This document shows, one piece after another, positions 7,520-15,098 of a stretch of DNA of 52,246 nucleotides (the stretch's first letter is position 1; every line of letters begins with the position of its first letter). The stretch spans positions 1 through 52,246 of the forward strand of contig JAUZPI010000025.1 of assembly GCA_030706015.1 (NCBI GenBank), written 5' to 3'. The stretch comes from Bacillota bacterium (GTDB lineage: Bacteria > Bacillota > Clostridia > Clostridiales > Clostridiaceae). The notes beneath the pieces are model-generated. The model was given only the letters and a program-made list of their open reading frames with translations, was not told the origin of the DNA and searched no databases. Made by a program: the position numbers and the translations under genes.

Positions 7520-7548
7520 ATAATATTACTAATTTTTAGCAATGTCAA
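7520..7548 (-). promoter_or_regulatory. Sigma-A promoter of the MarR-DUF362-EFR1 operon
   Basis: On the minus strand TTGACA (7548-7543) and TATTAT (7525-7520) with an exact 17-bp spacer. Predicted start near 7513, giving a ~160-nt leader that includes the palindrome at about +14 to +32. Confidence 0.8.
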
Positions 7549-7618
7549 GGGCTTTATGGCAGTTGATAAAGTATAAAAAAAATTATTAAGTGAAATCCTA
7601 CCATAGAGGTGAGTAAAA

Positions 7619-7804
7619 ATGCCGACTAGAGATGAAAAAGATAGACAAGAACATATTAGCTATAATGGAAAACATACAATGCAAAATCATAATTCCTTCA
7701 GAACTATTGCCTATGAAGATCAAGAGTTTGAAATGATATCCTTTCCTGATGGTGGCGAAGGCAACAAAGCAGCTCTTGATAATTTGAGTAAAGCTACTAA
7801 ATAA
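7619..7804 (+). CDS. Small hydrophilic protein of unknown function
   Basis: 61 aa, charged, no membrane segment or Cys. It is preceded by AGAGGTGAG five bases before the ATG and followed directly by a strong terminator, so it looks like a real single-gene unit. I do not recognise the family. It is divergent from the MarR operon and shares its intergenic region, so the palindrome at 7481-7499 could in principle affect it, although it lies about 120 nt upstream. Confidence 0.6.
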   Translation: MPTRDEKDRQEHISYNGKHTMQNHNSFRTIAYEDQEFEMISFPDGGEGNKAALDNLSKATK

Positions 7805-7808
7805 TAAT

Positions 7809-7853
7809 AAAAAAGCAGATAATCTTTGAAAACTTAAGATTATCTGCTTTTTT
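7809..7853 (+). terminator. Strong terminator after the 61-aa gene
   Basis: Perfect 18-bp stem (7809-7826 with 7836-7853), 9-nt loop, ending in seven T. The A-run on the left allows bidirectional use. Confidence 0.9.
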
Positions 7854-7999
7854 ATTGCCCTCCATAGTAAAATACCGCCTTTATATAGCTAATACTATTA
7901 GAAATTTTTCTTTAGGGTATGTTATAATTTCCGTAAAGTTAAACTGGACATAGAAAAGAAATTTTGTAATGCTTGAAATGCAAAATGGAGGTAATATAT

Positions 8000-8911
8000 A
8001 TGAAATATTTAGTGGTTGGTAGTGGTGGTGTTGGAAGTAGTATAGGAGGATTTTTATCTGCAAATGGAGAGGATGTAACCTTTATTGCCAGAGGAGCGCA
8101 TCTTGATAAGCTTAGAAATGAAGGCCTTAGGATTACATCAGGAATAAAGGGTGAGTTAAATATATTTCCTGTAAGTGCATTTAAGAGTACAGAATACGAT
8201 GAAAAGGCTGATGTAATATTTGTATGTGTAAAAAGTTATTCACTAAGTGAAATTGTTCCATTTATTAAAAAAGCAGCACATAAGAATACATTGGTTATAC
8301 CAATCCTAAACGGCATAGGGAATGGGGATAAGATATATAATGAGTTTAAAGATGCATTTATACTAGATGGATGTATATACATTGTGGCATATATGAAAGA
8401 GTCTGGACATATTGTACAAACGGGGGATATTTTTAAGTTAGTGTTTGGTGCAAGAAAAGGTCAACAGGTTCCTTTAGACTTGTTAAATGATGTCAAGGTG
8501 TCGTTGGAGAATTCAGGTATAAAGGCCGTGGTATCAATAGATATTGAACGCGATACCTTTACGAAATTCTCATTTATTAGTGCTTATGCTAGCTGCGGTG
8601 CCTATTACAATATAACTTCAAAAGAGATGCAGCAGGAAGGAATATATAGACAAACCTTTAAAGAACTTGTAGCAGAATTTAATAACATTGCAGCTGCTAT
8701 TGGAATAGATTTTGATAGAGATATTTTAGACTACAATGTTAAACTACTAGATGCTATGGATCCAGATTCTACTGCATCAATGCAAAAAGATATAAAAGCT
8801 GGCAAAAACACTGAAATGGATGGTATTTGTTTTGATGTAGTTAGATTATCAGAAAAGTATGGAGTTAATGTTCCAAGATTTAGAGTTATAGCTGAAAAGT
8901 TTGGATATTAA
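8000..8911 (+). CDS. Ketopantoate reductase family oxidoreductase (2-dehydropantoate 2-reductase-like), copy 1
   Basis: 303 aa. N-terminal Rossmann motif GSGGVGSSIGG binds NADP(H); VILNG-type segment (IPILNGIGNG), a catalytic-region Lys in TKFSFISAYA, and a C-terminal QKDIKAGKNTEMDGI block are the COG1893 pattern. The known reaction is NADPH reduction of 2-dehydropantoate to pantoate for coenzyme A. However, the Asn four residues after the catalytic Lys in PanE (KLxxN) is not present here (KFSFI), so a different 2-oxo acid substrate is possible. Start at 8000, 9 nt after GGAGG; an upstream in-frame ATG at 7973 lacks a ribosome site. A paralogue lies at 19703-20626. Confidence 0.8.
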   Translation: MKYLVVGSGGVGSSIGGFLSANGEDVTFIARGAHLDKLRNEGLRITSGIKGELNIFPVSAFKSTEYDEKADVIFVCVKSYSLSEIVPFIKKAAHKNTLVIPILNGIGNGDKIYNEFKDAFILDGCIYIVAYMKESGHIVQTGDIFKLVFGARKGQQVPLDLLNDVKVSLENSGIKAVVSIDIERDTFTKFSFISAYASCGAYYNITSKEMQQEGIYRQTFKELVAEFNNIAAAIGIDFDRDILDYNVKLLDAMDPDSTASMQKDIKAGKNTEMDGICFDVVRLSEKYGVNVPRFRVIAEKFGY

Positions 8912-9013
8912 TTTTGTTGAAATGAGCAGAAATTTAAAGGAATTTAACAGAAAATATTGAATTATAAATATATTAGACAAGCTATAGCAAAATGATTTCT
9001 TTGGAGGTAATTT

Positions 9014-11374
9014 ATGAATTTTAATAGAGAATTAACAAAAAAGCATTTAGAGCTGAAGTTCGAAAAAGTGCCCAGTTTTGATACAACAGCAGAGGTAAAT
9101 TGTTATGACGGTGTAATAGGTCAGAAAAGGGCTGTACAATCTATAGAGCTTGGATTGAATATGGATAGTAAAGAATATAATATATTTATTTCAGGTAAAA
9201 CAGGCATCGGCAAAACAGGGTATATAGTAAGAAAAATAGAGGAATATGCAAAAGAAATGTCTACACCTGAAGATTGGTGCTATGTTTTTAATTTTGAAAA
9301 GCCTAATAATCCTATGGCAATTTCACTAAATGCAGGTATGGCTAACAAATTTAAAGAGGATATGAGTAAATTTATAAAGCAGATTGCAAAGGAAGTTCCA
9401 GTTTATTTCAATACTGAGGACTATGAAAATGAAAAAAATAATATAATTAATGAGCATGAGGCGCTACTTTTAAACTTATCTAGAGGCTTAAGTTTGGAAG
9501 CAAAGAAGAGGGGATTTGGTGTAAAGAAAACTCCTTCTGGTGAATTTATGTTTATTGCTGAAAAAGATGATGAGGATTTAACCGAAGACGAGAGAAATCT
9601 TATGGATAGTTCCATGAACGAGCTAAGGGTTATTTCAGCAGATATGTTTAAGCGATCAAGACAAATTGAAAAGAAATTAGAAATAGAGTTAAAAATGCTT
9701 GATGATAAGATTGCTGATAATATAATTTCATCTAAAATTGAAGATTTAATAAATGTTTATAATTATAGCAGTAAGGCGGTAGAATACCTTAATGCTGTTA
9801 AGAAAGATATTATTCAAAATATAGCGTATTTTTTTCAAGATGAAGATGATGCTGAAAAATCAAAAGACATAAAAAAGGCTTTTTTTAGAAGATATGAGGT
9901 GAATGTTTTAGTAGATAATAAGGAGAGTGCTGGTGCGCCTGTTATTTTTGCTGATTCAACGCTTCAGGGACAAATGTTTGGTAACATTGAATATGAAAAT
10001 ATAATGGGAAACCTTGTTACTGACTTTACCTTAATAAAACCAGGATATCTGCATAAAGCAAATGGAGGGTATATAATTATTAAGGCAGAGCAATTGCTGA
10101 ACCAGCCTTATACCTGGGATATACTAAAAAAGTGTATAAACCTAGAAAATATATCAATTAATAATACTAAATTTAAGGCGGATGCAGTTCCTATATCTAC
10201 TTTAAATCCAGAAGAGATACCATTAAAGATTAAGGTTATATTAATTGGAAGTAGTATTATTTATTCATTACTTTTACAGAGAGATTTAGAGTTCCAAAAA
10301 ATATTTAAGATAAAGGCTGAATTTGATAATGAAATTGAAGAGGATGAGAGTACAATTTCTAATCTTATTGGCTCTGTAAGTTGTTATATAAACAAAAATA
10401 AACTTAGGCATATAGATAGAGAAGGCATAAAAAGATTACTATATTTATCCTCAAGATTAGCTGAGAATAGAAACTACCTGTCATCGTCCATGGGTAATTT
10501 GTTTAAAATAATCGATATTGCAAACTTTTACGCTAAAAAGGATAATAGTGAAATCATTCAAGCTAAGCATATTACTACTGCGTTAAAAGAAGAGGAATCT
10601 ATGCATGGTCTTATCAGAAAAAAGGTTCTCGATATGTATAGACGTAAAAGATATATTGTTGAATTAAAAGGCGATAAAGTTGGACAAATTAATGGTCTTT
10701 CAGTTATAGATTACGGCGATTGTATAATTGGTCAGCAGCAGCGCATAACCGTATCAACCTTTGCAGGCAGGAATGGTATAATCAATATTGAAAGAGAAGC
10801 AGATATGAGCGGCAGCATCCACAGTAAAGGTGTAATGATTTTATCAGGCTTTGTAGGTGAGCTGGTAGGCAGAAGTATTCCTATATCCTTTAATGCCAAT
10901 ATAGTATTTGAACAGCTTTATTCAGGTATTGAAGGCGATAGTGCATCTGCTGCGGAACTTCTAGCACTGCTGTCAAGCTTATCAGGAATACCAATAAAGC
11001 AAAGCATGGCTATAACTGGCTCAGTTAATCAAAAGGGAGAAATTCAGCCTATAGGTGGAGTAAACGATAAAATTGAAGGATTCTTTGACATATGTTCATT
11101 ATATGGCCTAGATGGAACTCATGGTGTGGTAATACCTGATACTAATATAAATGATTTGGTGCTAAAAGAAGAAGTGTTAGATGCTGTGGAGAAGGGGCAA
11201 TTTCATATATGCACAGCTAAAAATATTAGTGACTGTATAGAAATACTTTTCAAAGACGATTATATAGGTGATAATCAAGATGGTAAAAAAGATATGCTAA
11301 AATATGTTAAGGATAAAATGCTAAAAACATTAGAGCAATATAATAATATTTTAAAGGAATCTAGATGTAATTAA
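9014..11374 (+). CDS. Lon-like ATP-dependent protease (COG1067, AAA_32 type)
   Basis: 786 aa. Walker A GKTGIGKT at residues 61-68, a long charged helical insert (about 110-270), an AAA core that follows, and a C-terminal Lon protease domain. The catalytic dyad is visible: Ser643 in EGDSASAAE and Lys686 in GGVNDKIEG, 43 residues apart as in E. coli Lon (S679/K722). The N-terminal substrate domain of classical Lon is absent, and there is no membrane segment, so it is a soluble archaeal-LonB-like paralogue as found in many Firmicutes. It should unfold and degrade cytosolic proteins; its substrates are unknown. GGAGG precedes the ATG by 7 nt. It stands alone, with a small gene 70 nt downstream. 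Confidence 0.9.
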   Translation: MNFNRELTKKHLELKFEKVPSFDTTAEVNCYDGVIGQKRAVQSIELGLNMDSKEYNIFISGKTGIGKTGYIVRKIEEYAKEMSTPEDWCYVFNFEKPNNPMAISLNAGMANKFKEDMSKFIKQIAKEVPVYFNTEDYENEKNNIINEHEALLLNLSRGLSLEAKKRGFGVKKTPSGEFMFIAEKDDEDLTEDERNLMDSSMNELRVISADMFKRSRQIEKKLEIELKMLDDKIADNIISSKIEDLINVYNYSSKAVEYLNAVKKDIIQNIAYFFQDEDDAEKSKDIKKAFFRRYEVNVLVDNKESAGAPVIFADSTLQGQMFGNIEYENIMGNLVTDFTLIKPGYLHKANGGYIIIKAEQLLNQPYTWDILKKCINLENISINNTKFKADAVPISTLNPEEIPLKIKVILIGSSIIYSLLLQRDLEFQKIFKIKAEFDNEIEEDESTISNLIGSVSCYINKNKLRHIDREGIKRLLYLSSRLAENRNYLSSSMGNLFKIIDIANFYAKKDNSEIIQAKHITTALKEEESMHGLIRKKVLDMYRRKRYIVELKGDKVGQINGLSVIDYGDCIIGQQQRITVSTFAGRNGIINIEREADMSGSIHSKGVMILSGFVGELVGRSIPISFNANIVFEQLYSGIEGDSASAAELLALLSSLSGIPIKQSMAITGSVNQKGEIQPIGGVNDKIEGFFDICSLYGLDGTHGVVIPDTNINDLVLKEEVLDAVEKGQFHICTAKNISDCIEILFKDDYIGDNQDGKKDMLKYVKDKMLKTLEQYNNILKESRCN

Positions 11375-11443
11375 TTTTTTTGCAAGGAAATTAATGAGGC
11401 ATAAGATGACAATTACTTAAGGCGTTTTTGAGGAGCTGATAAA

Positions 11444-11674
11444 GTGAAGGTAATTTTTCAATATAAGGATAATAATGGACAAATAGATTCATCAAATAAT
11501 TTAGAAAAAGAAATGACAAATGATGAAATACTAGTTTTGCTTAATAGTAAAGAAGTGTCATATCCAGTTAATTCAGGGTTATTATATATTTCAAAGCATT
11601 GTATTATTGAAAGTTCAGTATATGATATGTTTACTGAACCATATAAAATGAAAATAATATTAAAAGAAAAGTAA
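11444..11674 (+). CDS. Small protein of unknown function
   Basis: 76 aa with a GTG start, 8 nt after GAGGAG. Soluble, mixed alpha/beta composition, one Cys. I do not recognise a family. It lies 70 nt after the Lon-like gene with no terminator between and is closed by a terminator, so it is probably the second gene of that transcript. A role as a substrate or adaptor of the protease would be speculation. Confidence 0.6.
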   Translation: MKVIFQYKDNNGQIDSSNNLEKEMTNDEILVLLNSKEVSYPVNSGLLYISKHCIIESSVYDMFTEPYKMKIILKEK

Positions 11675-11698
11675 ATATTTAAATTCCAATGTGAAATG

Positions 11699-11731
11699 AA
11701 AGCATCTGCTTGTTTATAAAGTAGGTGCTTT
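11699..11731 (+). terminator. Hairpin terminator after the Lon-like / small protein unit
   Basis: 13-bp stem with two G-T pairs (11699-11711 with 11719-11731). The T-run is short (TTT then G), so it is weaker than the others. Confidence 0.55.
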
Positions 11732-11888
11732 GTGCTGCTTATAACAAAATTATTCATAAATATCTTTACATATGATGGACATTTAGGTATATTTTAAATA
11801 TAAGTATCAATTCGTGTAAAATAAAGAAGATGATTGCTGGTTGAAAACTAGTATTCAAATAAATAAGTAACAAAGGAGTTAATATAAC

Positions 11889-13067
11889 ATGTCTATAAAA
11901 CTTACCGATAAACAATTTCTTATGTTGAGTCAATTTGCCTACCTTGATTTCACGACTGAAGAAGATTTTGAAATCAATTTTAAAGGAAAAACTTTAGCAG
12001 AAACTGCTGATATATTGATAAAGGATGTAGGAAAAGTATTTAGAGATAGCGGCGGATTAGATGATTCAGAATTCAAACAATTATTAAAGGACATATTATA
12101 TGGTGACGCAGAAGCTGACACTAATAATGATGGCAGCACTAAGTATTTAGGGAATAATGGTGAGCTTAGAAGTTTAGAATTGCTGGCATTTGCATATAAA
12201 GACACCTCAGATGGATTTGTGGCATATGCTTTTAAAGATAAAGATTCTGAAGATACATTATTTGCATTCAGAGGCTCAGAGAGTCATCCAGAAGTAGGCA
12301 GTGGGGCTGTAGATTGGATTGATAACATTATAGGGTACGGAATTGTAAATACTTCATTTCAATATGAAGATGTTAAAAATTTTGTAAGTACCCATAAATC
12401 TAGTGGGCAAACCTATGTTACAGGTCATTCAAAAGGTGGAGCAAATGCTGCATATGCCTGTGCGGCAGTTGACGGAGTTACAGGAATAGCTTTTGATGGA
12501 CCTGGTATTGGACAAACACTTACTATTGAAGATGCTAAAAGGCTTGAAAAATCCGGACTAATAAACTGCATTGCTCAAAATGATATAGTTGGTCCATTAC
12601 TATTTCACCCAGAACACATGAAATTTTGTTTGCAGTGGAAGGATTTCATTGGAGATGGTAAATTAGATGGAACTGGGATTGCGGATGGCCACTATACTCA
12701 GGCATTTAGATTTGATGAACATGGATATATTATAGAGGCCCAAAGAACTCTTAAATCCTCAATTTTTGGTAGATTATCAAAACTTATATGGTATGCAAAG
12801 GAATATGAATTTGATCCCAACAAAGCAAAAGCTGTTATGACACAATTGTTCTGCGATGACGGGGACGTTATTTCGGATGAAAAAAGTATAATTTATGAAG
12901 GCCATAAATTAATTAAGGATATTGAAGAACTTGCTAGCAGTGGTGAAGAAGATGCAAAAGAATTGTGTAAGTGGGCAAAAGATGAGTTTAAGATTGAATT
13001 AGAAAAGCTTGCAAAGAATAGTATCATTGAAGCATTCTCTCATGTTGCTGCTACAAAGAAAGATTAA
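11889..13067 (+). CDS. Cytosolic lipase-fold protein (DUF2974 / Mbeg1-like alpha/beta hydrolase)
   Basis: 392 aa, no signal peptide or membrane helix. The centre is a class-3-lipase-like fold: TLFAFRGS (oxyanion strand, about 123-130), DWIDNI, nucleophile elbow GHSKGG with Ser181, then AFDGPG, a candidate Asp at 232 (QNDIVG) and candidate His at 240, 243 or 268. This is the pattern of Mbeg1-like/DUF2974 proteins, found in Firmicutes and some phages and toxin systems. The N-terminal 100 residues and the charged C-terminal helix (about 300-392) flank the hydrolase core. Ester or lipid hydrolysis is inferred from the elbow only. AAAGGAG precedes the ATG. Terminators on both sides make it monocistronic. 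Confidence 0.75.
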   Translation: MSIKLTDKQFLMLSQFAYLDFTTEEDFEINFKGKTLAETADILIKDVGKVFRDSGGLDDSEFKQLLKDILYGDAEADTNNDGSTKYLGNNGELRSLELLAFAYKDTSDGFVAYAFKDKDSEDTLFAFRGSESHPEVGSGAVDWIDNIIGYGIVNTSFQYEDVKNFVSTHKSSGQTYVTGHSKGGANAAYACAAVDGVTGIAFDGPGIGQTLTIEDAKRLEKSGLINCIAQNDIVGPLLFHPEHMKFCLQWKDFIGDGKLDGTGIADGHYTQAFRFDEHGYIIEAQRTLKSSIFGRLSKLIWYAKEYEFDPNKAKAVMTQLFCDDGDVISDEKSIIYEGHKLIKDIEELASSGEEDAKELCKWAKDEFKIELEKLAKNSIIEAFSHVAATKKD

Positions 13068-13130
13068 AATATTTTTGAACACTATGGATTAACTTCATCT
13101 TGGTGCAAAAATGTTCATTGGAGCATTATA

Positions 13131-13176
13131 TAAAAAGAGACCCTCAAAAGTAATTTTACTTTGAGGGTCTCTTTTA
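13131..13176 (+). terminator. Terminator after the lipase-fold gene
   Basis: 17-bp stem (AAAAAGAGACCCTCAAA with TTTGAGGGTCTCTTTTA), small loop, followed by a T-rich end. Confidence 0.85.
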
Positions 13177-13330
13177 TATTGACATAGGAAGAAAGTAGAA
13201 GTATATTAGTATTGAACAGTGTTTAGTGATATTACAGTGTTATAAAACAATAAAATACTGCGAAATGGTTTATAATTAGGCGGTTAAACATATTAATAAG
13301 TGCAATATTAAATATGTGAGGAGAATTAGT

Positions 13331-14206
13331 ATGATAATTAATTTAAGGTCAGTTAGGGACGACTTTGAAAAGGTATTTATTTCAACACTTTCTATTGTAT
13401 CAGGTATAATAATAGCTTATCTATCCATATTAGGACCTCTATTCTTAAATAAGATTTTATATAAGACCTCGAGAGCTGCTCTATATCAGATGCAGGCACA
13501 AGACTTAACAAACCTAATCTTTATAAGCCCTATACTTATATTAGCGGGCATACTTTTACTATTAGAGAAAAGTGTGTACAAACATTTATTAATTCTATCA
13601 CCCATTTCGACAATATATTATGCATTAAGTTATACCTTAGGAATGGAGTGGAGCAGCCCAATCTATACGGGTAATAGTGAAAAATTCTTTTATTATTTTT
13701 TATTTCTGATTGTCAGTTCATTAATTATAATGTTTTATGCAATTTCCAGATTTGATGAAAATATTAACTTTAAATTAAACAAGAAGTTTCTTGTAATTTA
13801 TTCAATTATCTTTATTCTAGCCTGCTTAGCCTTTGCGAGTATGTGGATGAAAGAAGTAAATCAGGTTATAAATATTGGGACTACTACATCTTATAATGAA
13901 ACACCAACTTTATTTTGGGTAATAAGATGTTTCGACCTTGGTTTTACTATACCCTTAGGATTTATCAGCTTATATCTTTTATGGACCAGACCAAGTCAAT
14001 CTCTAGCTATTCAATTGCTATTCTATGGTTTCTTTCTTACCACAGGAATTGCTGTGAATGCAATGGGGTTTTTTATGTATATAAATGATGATCCTGCCTT
14101 CAGCAGCGGTACTATGGTGGTATTTCTTATTTTGCTTGCTGTTATTTGCAGCGGATATATTTATATTCTAAAAAATTATAAACAAAGAAATGTTAAAAGG
14201 AGTTAA
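13331..14206 (+). CDS. Eight-helix membrane protein of unknown function
   Basis: 291 aa with about eight hydrophobic segments (roughly 16-37, 62-80, 86-103, 119-140, 152-172, 194-218, 226-248, 258-281) and short loops. No transporter or enzyme motif is recognised. The ATG at 13331 follows GAGGAG; an in-frame GTG five codons upstream overlaps that ribosome site and is rejected. It is followed after 3 nt by a flavodoxin-domain gene, so the two are one operon. A membrane redox partner or quinone-linked role is an inference from that neighbour only. Confidence 0.75.
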   Translation: MIINLRSVRDDFEKVFISTLSIVSGIIIAYLSILGPLFLNKILYKTSRAALYQMQAQDLTNLIFISPILILAGILLLLEKSVYKHLLILSPISTIYYALSYTLGMEWSSPIYTGNSEKFFYYFLFLIVSSLIIMFYAISRFDENINFKLNKKFLVIYSIIFILACLAFASMWMKEVNQVINIGTTTSYNETPTLFWVIRCFDLGFTIPLGFISLYLLWTRPSQSLAIQLLFYGFFLTTGIAVNAMGFFMYINDDPAFSSGTMVVFLILLAVICSGYIYILKNYKQRNVKRS

Positions 14207-14209
14207 AAG

Positions 14210-14689
14210 ATGAAGAGTATAATAATTTATTCAACAAAATATGGAACTGTGGAAAAGGCAGCAAAAATTTTAAAATCTAAGATCTCTCATGAGACGGAAA
14301 TAATAAATGTTGCCAAGGATAAAATACCTGCTTTGGATGACTATGATAATATAATACTTGGAGGTTCAATTTATGCAGGACGTACTCAAAAGGAATTAAT
14401 CGAATTCAGTAACCAAAATTTGCAGCAATTGTTAAAGAAGAAAATTGGATTATTCATATGCGGAGCTCAATCTGAAAAAGAAAGTATAGAAAAAGAGCTT
14501 AAAGATGCATTCTCATTGGAATTATATAATCATGCTATCTTTAAGGACTCCTTTGGTTCAGAGATTAATTTTGAAAAGCTTAATTTTATGGAGAAAATAA
14601 TATTACGTATTGTTAAAGGAGATAAATCAAGTTATTCGGATATTCATGAAAATAAGATTGAAGAACTTGTAAAAGTTATGAAGTTATAG
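14210..14689 (+). CDS. Flavodoxin-domain protein (HemG / Flavodoxin_5 type)
   Basis: 159 aa. N-terminal IIYSTKYGTVEKAA is the FMN phosphate loop of the T-x-Y-G-T-x-E/A type, and IILGGSIYAGR is the second flavin-binding loop of the HemG-like family. HemG of enterobacteria is a protoporphyrinogen oxidase, but clostridial homologues are usually general flavodoxins; no heme genes are near, so only an FMN electron carrier is claimed. The ribosome site (AAAAGGAG) lies in the end of the preceding membrane-protein gene, 3 nt upstream, which indicates coupled expression. Confidence 0.85.
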   Translation: MKSIIIYSTKYGTVEKAAKILKSKISHETEIINVAKDKIPALDDYDNIILGGSIYAGRTQKELIEFSNQNLQQLLKKKIGLFICGAQSEKESIEKELKDAFSLELYNHAIFKDSFGSEINFEKLNFMEKIILRIVKGDKSSYSDIHENKIEELVKVMKL

Positions 14690-14703
14690 TAAATATAAGA
14701 CTT

Positions 14704-14734
14704 AGGCTCATAGAGATTATTCTATGAGCTTTTT
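14704..14734 (+). terminator. Terminator after the flavodoxin gene
   Basis: 9-bp stem (14706-14714 with 14721-14729, GCTCATAGA...TCTATGAGC) extended by wobble pairs, then TTTTT. Confidence 0.8.
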
Positions 14735-14820
14735 ATCATATATCCAAATATGTTAAAATTGATTAAATGTTGATTTTCTTATCAGTATTAAGTATAATTA
14801 TTACATTAAATAGCTATATA

Positions 14821-14849
14821 TTGAATATTTATCAATAAATTATGATAAT
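14821..14849 (+). promoter_or_regulatory. Candidate promoter for the riboswitch-controlled chemoreceptor
   Basis: TTGAAT (14821-14826) and GATAAT (14844-14849), 17-bp spacer. Predicted start about 25 nt before the aptamer. Confidence 0.5.
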
Positions 14850-14881
14850 TATTAACAAAATAACAAATGTTTCGACATCAA

Positions 14882-14953
14882 GTTGGAGGCTATGAAGAAT
14901 TCCTTTTATTTGGGCACCTAGGGGATTTTGAGCCAGTGGTGCAACCAGCCAAC
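14882..14953 (+). ncRNA. Cyclic-di-GMP-II riboswitch aptamer
   Basis: The segment matches by eye the class II cyclic-di-GMP aptamer known from Clostridium acetobutylicum and C. difficile: conserved TTTGGGCAC (14910-14917 region), an apical stem loop containing TTTTGAG, then AGTGGTGCAACC, in the right order and spacing. GTTGG (14882-14886) can pair with CCAAC (14949-14953) as the closing stem, and GGGCAC/GTGCAACC carry the pseudoknot and internal stem. It lies in the leader of a chemotaxis receptor and directly before an intrinsic terminator that reuses the CCAAC strand. Aptamer folding therefore competes with the terminator, so cyclic-di-GMP is expected to switch the gene on (inference). Confidence 0.88.
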
Positions 14954-14976
14954 AATAATCTATTGTTGGCTTTTTT
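14947..14976 (+). terminator. Riboswitch expression-platform terminator
   Basis: Perfect 11-bp stem (14947-14957 with 14961-14971), 3-nt loop, then six T. Its left arm contains the 3' strand of the aptamer closing stem. Confidence 0.88.
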
Positions 14977-15098
14977 ACTATATAGGAAATTATAAAATAT
15001 CCTGTTTTATGGATAATTTATGTTTTCCAGCCTTTGGTGCTTTATTTGTTCAAAATGTTTATTTTGATATACATAAGTTAAATTGGGGGGATGACGTA

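Noticed and set aside
7355..7520. Minus-strand reading VPFGTVPNEFKKALYEFGGYH and a second frame KYHHPEIKVSELFKTYDK in the marR leader
   Set aside because: They look protein-like but have no start codon or ribosome site, and they lie in the leader between promoter and marR. At most a degraded gene end; not annotated.
14928..15098. Upstream in-frame extension of the chemoreceptor by 57 codons
   Set aside because: This extension covers the riboswitch and terminator; the ATG at 15099 has the ribosome site and begins the typical receptor N-terminus.
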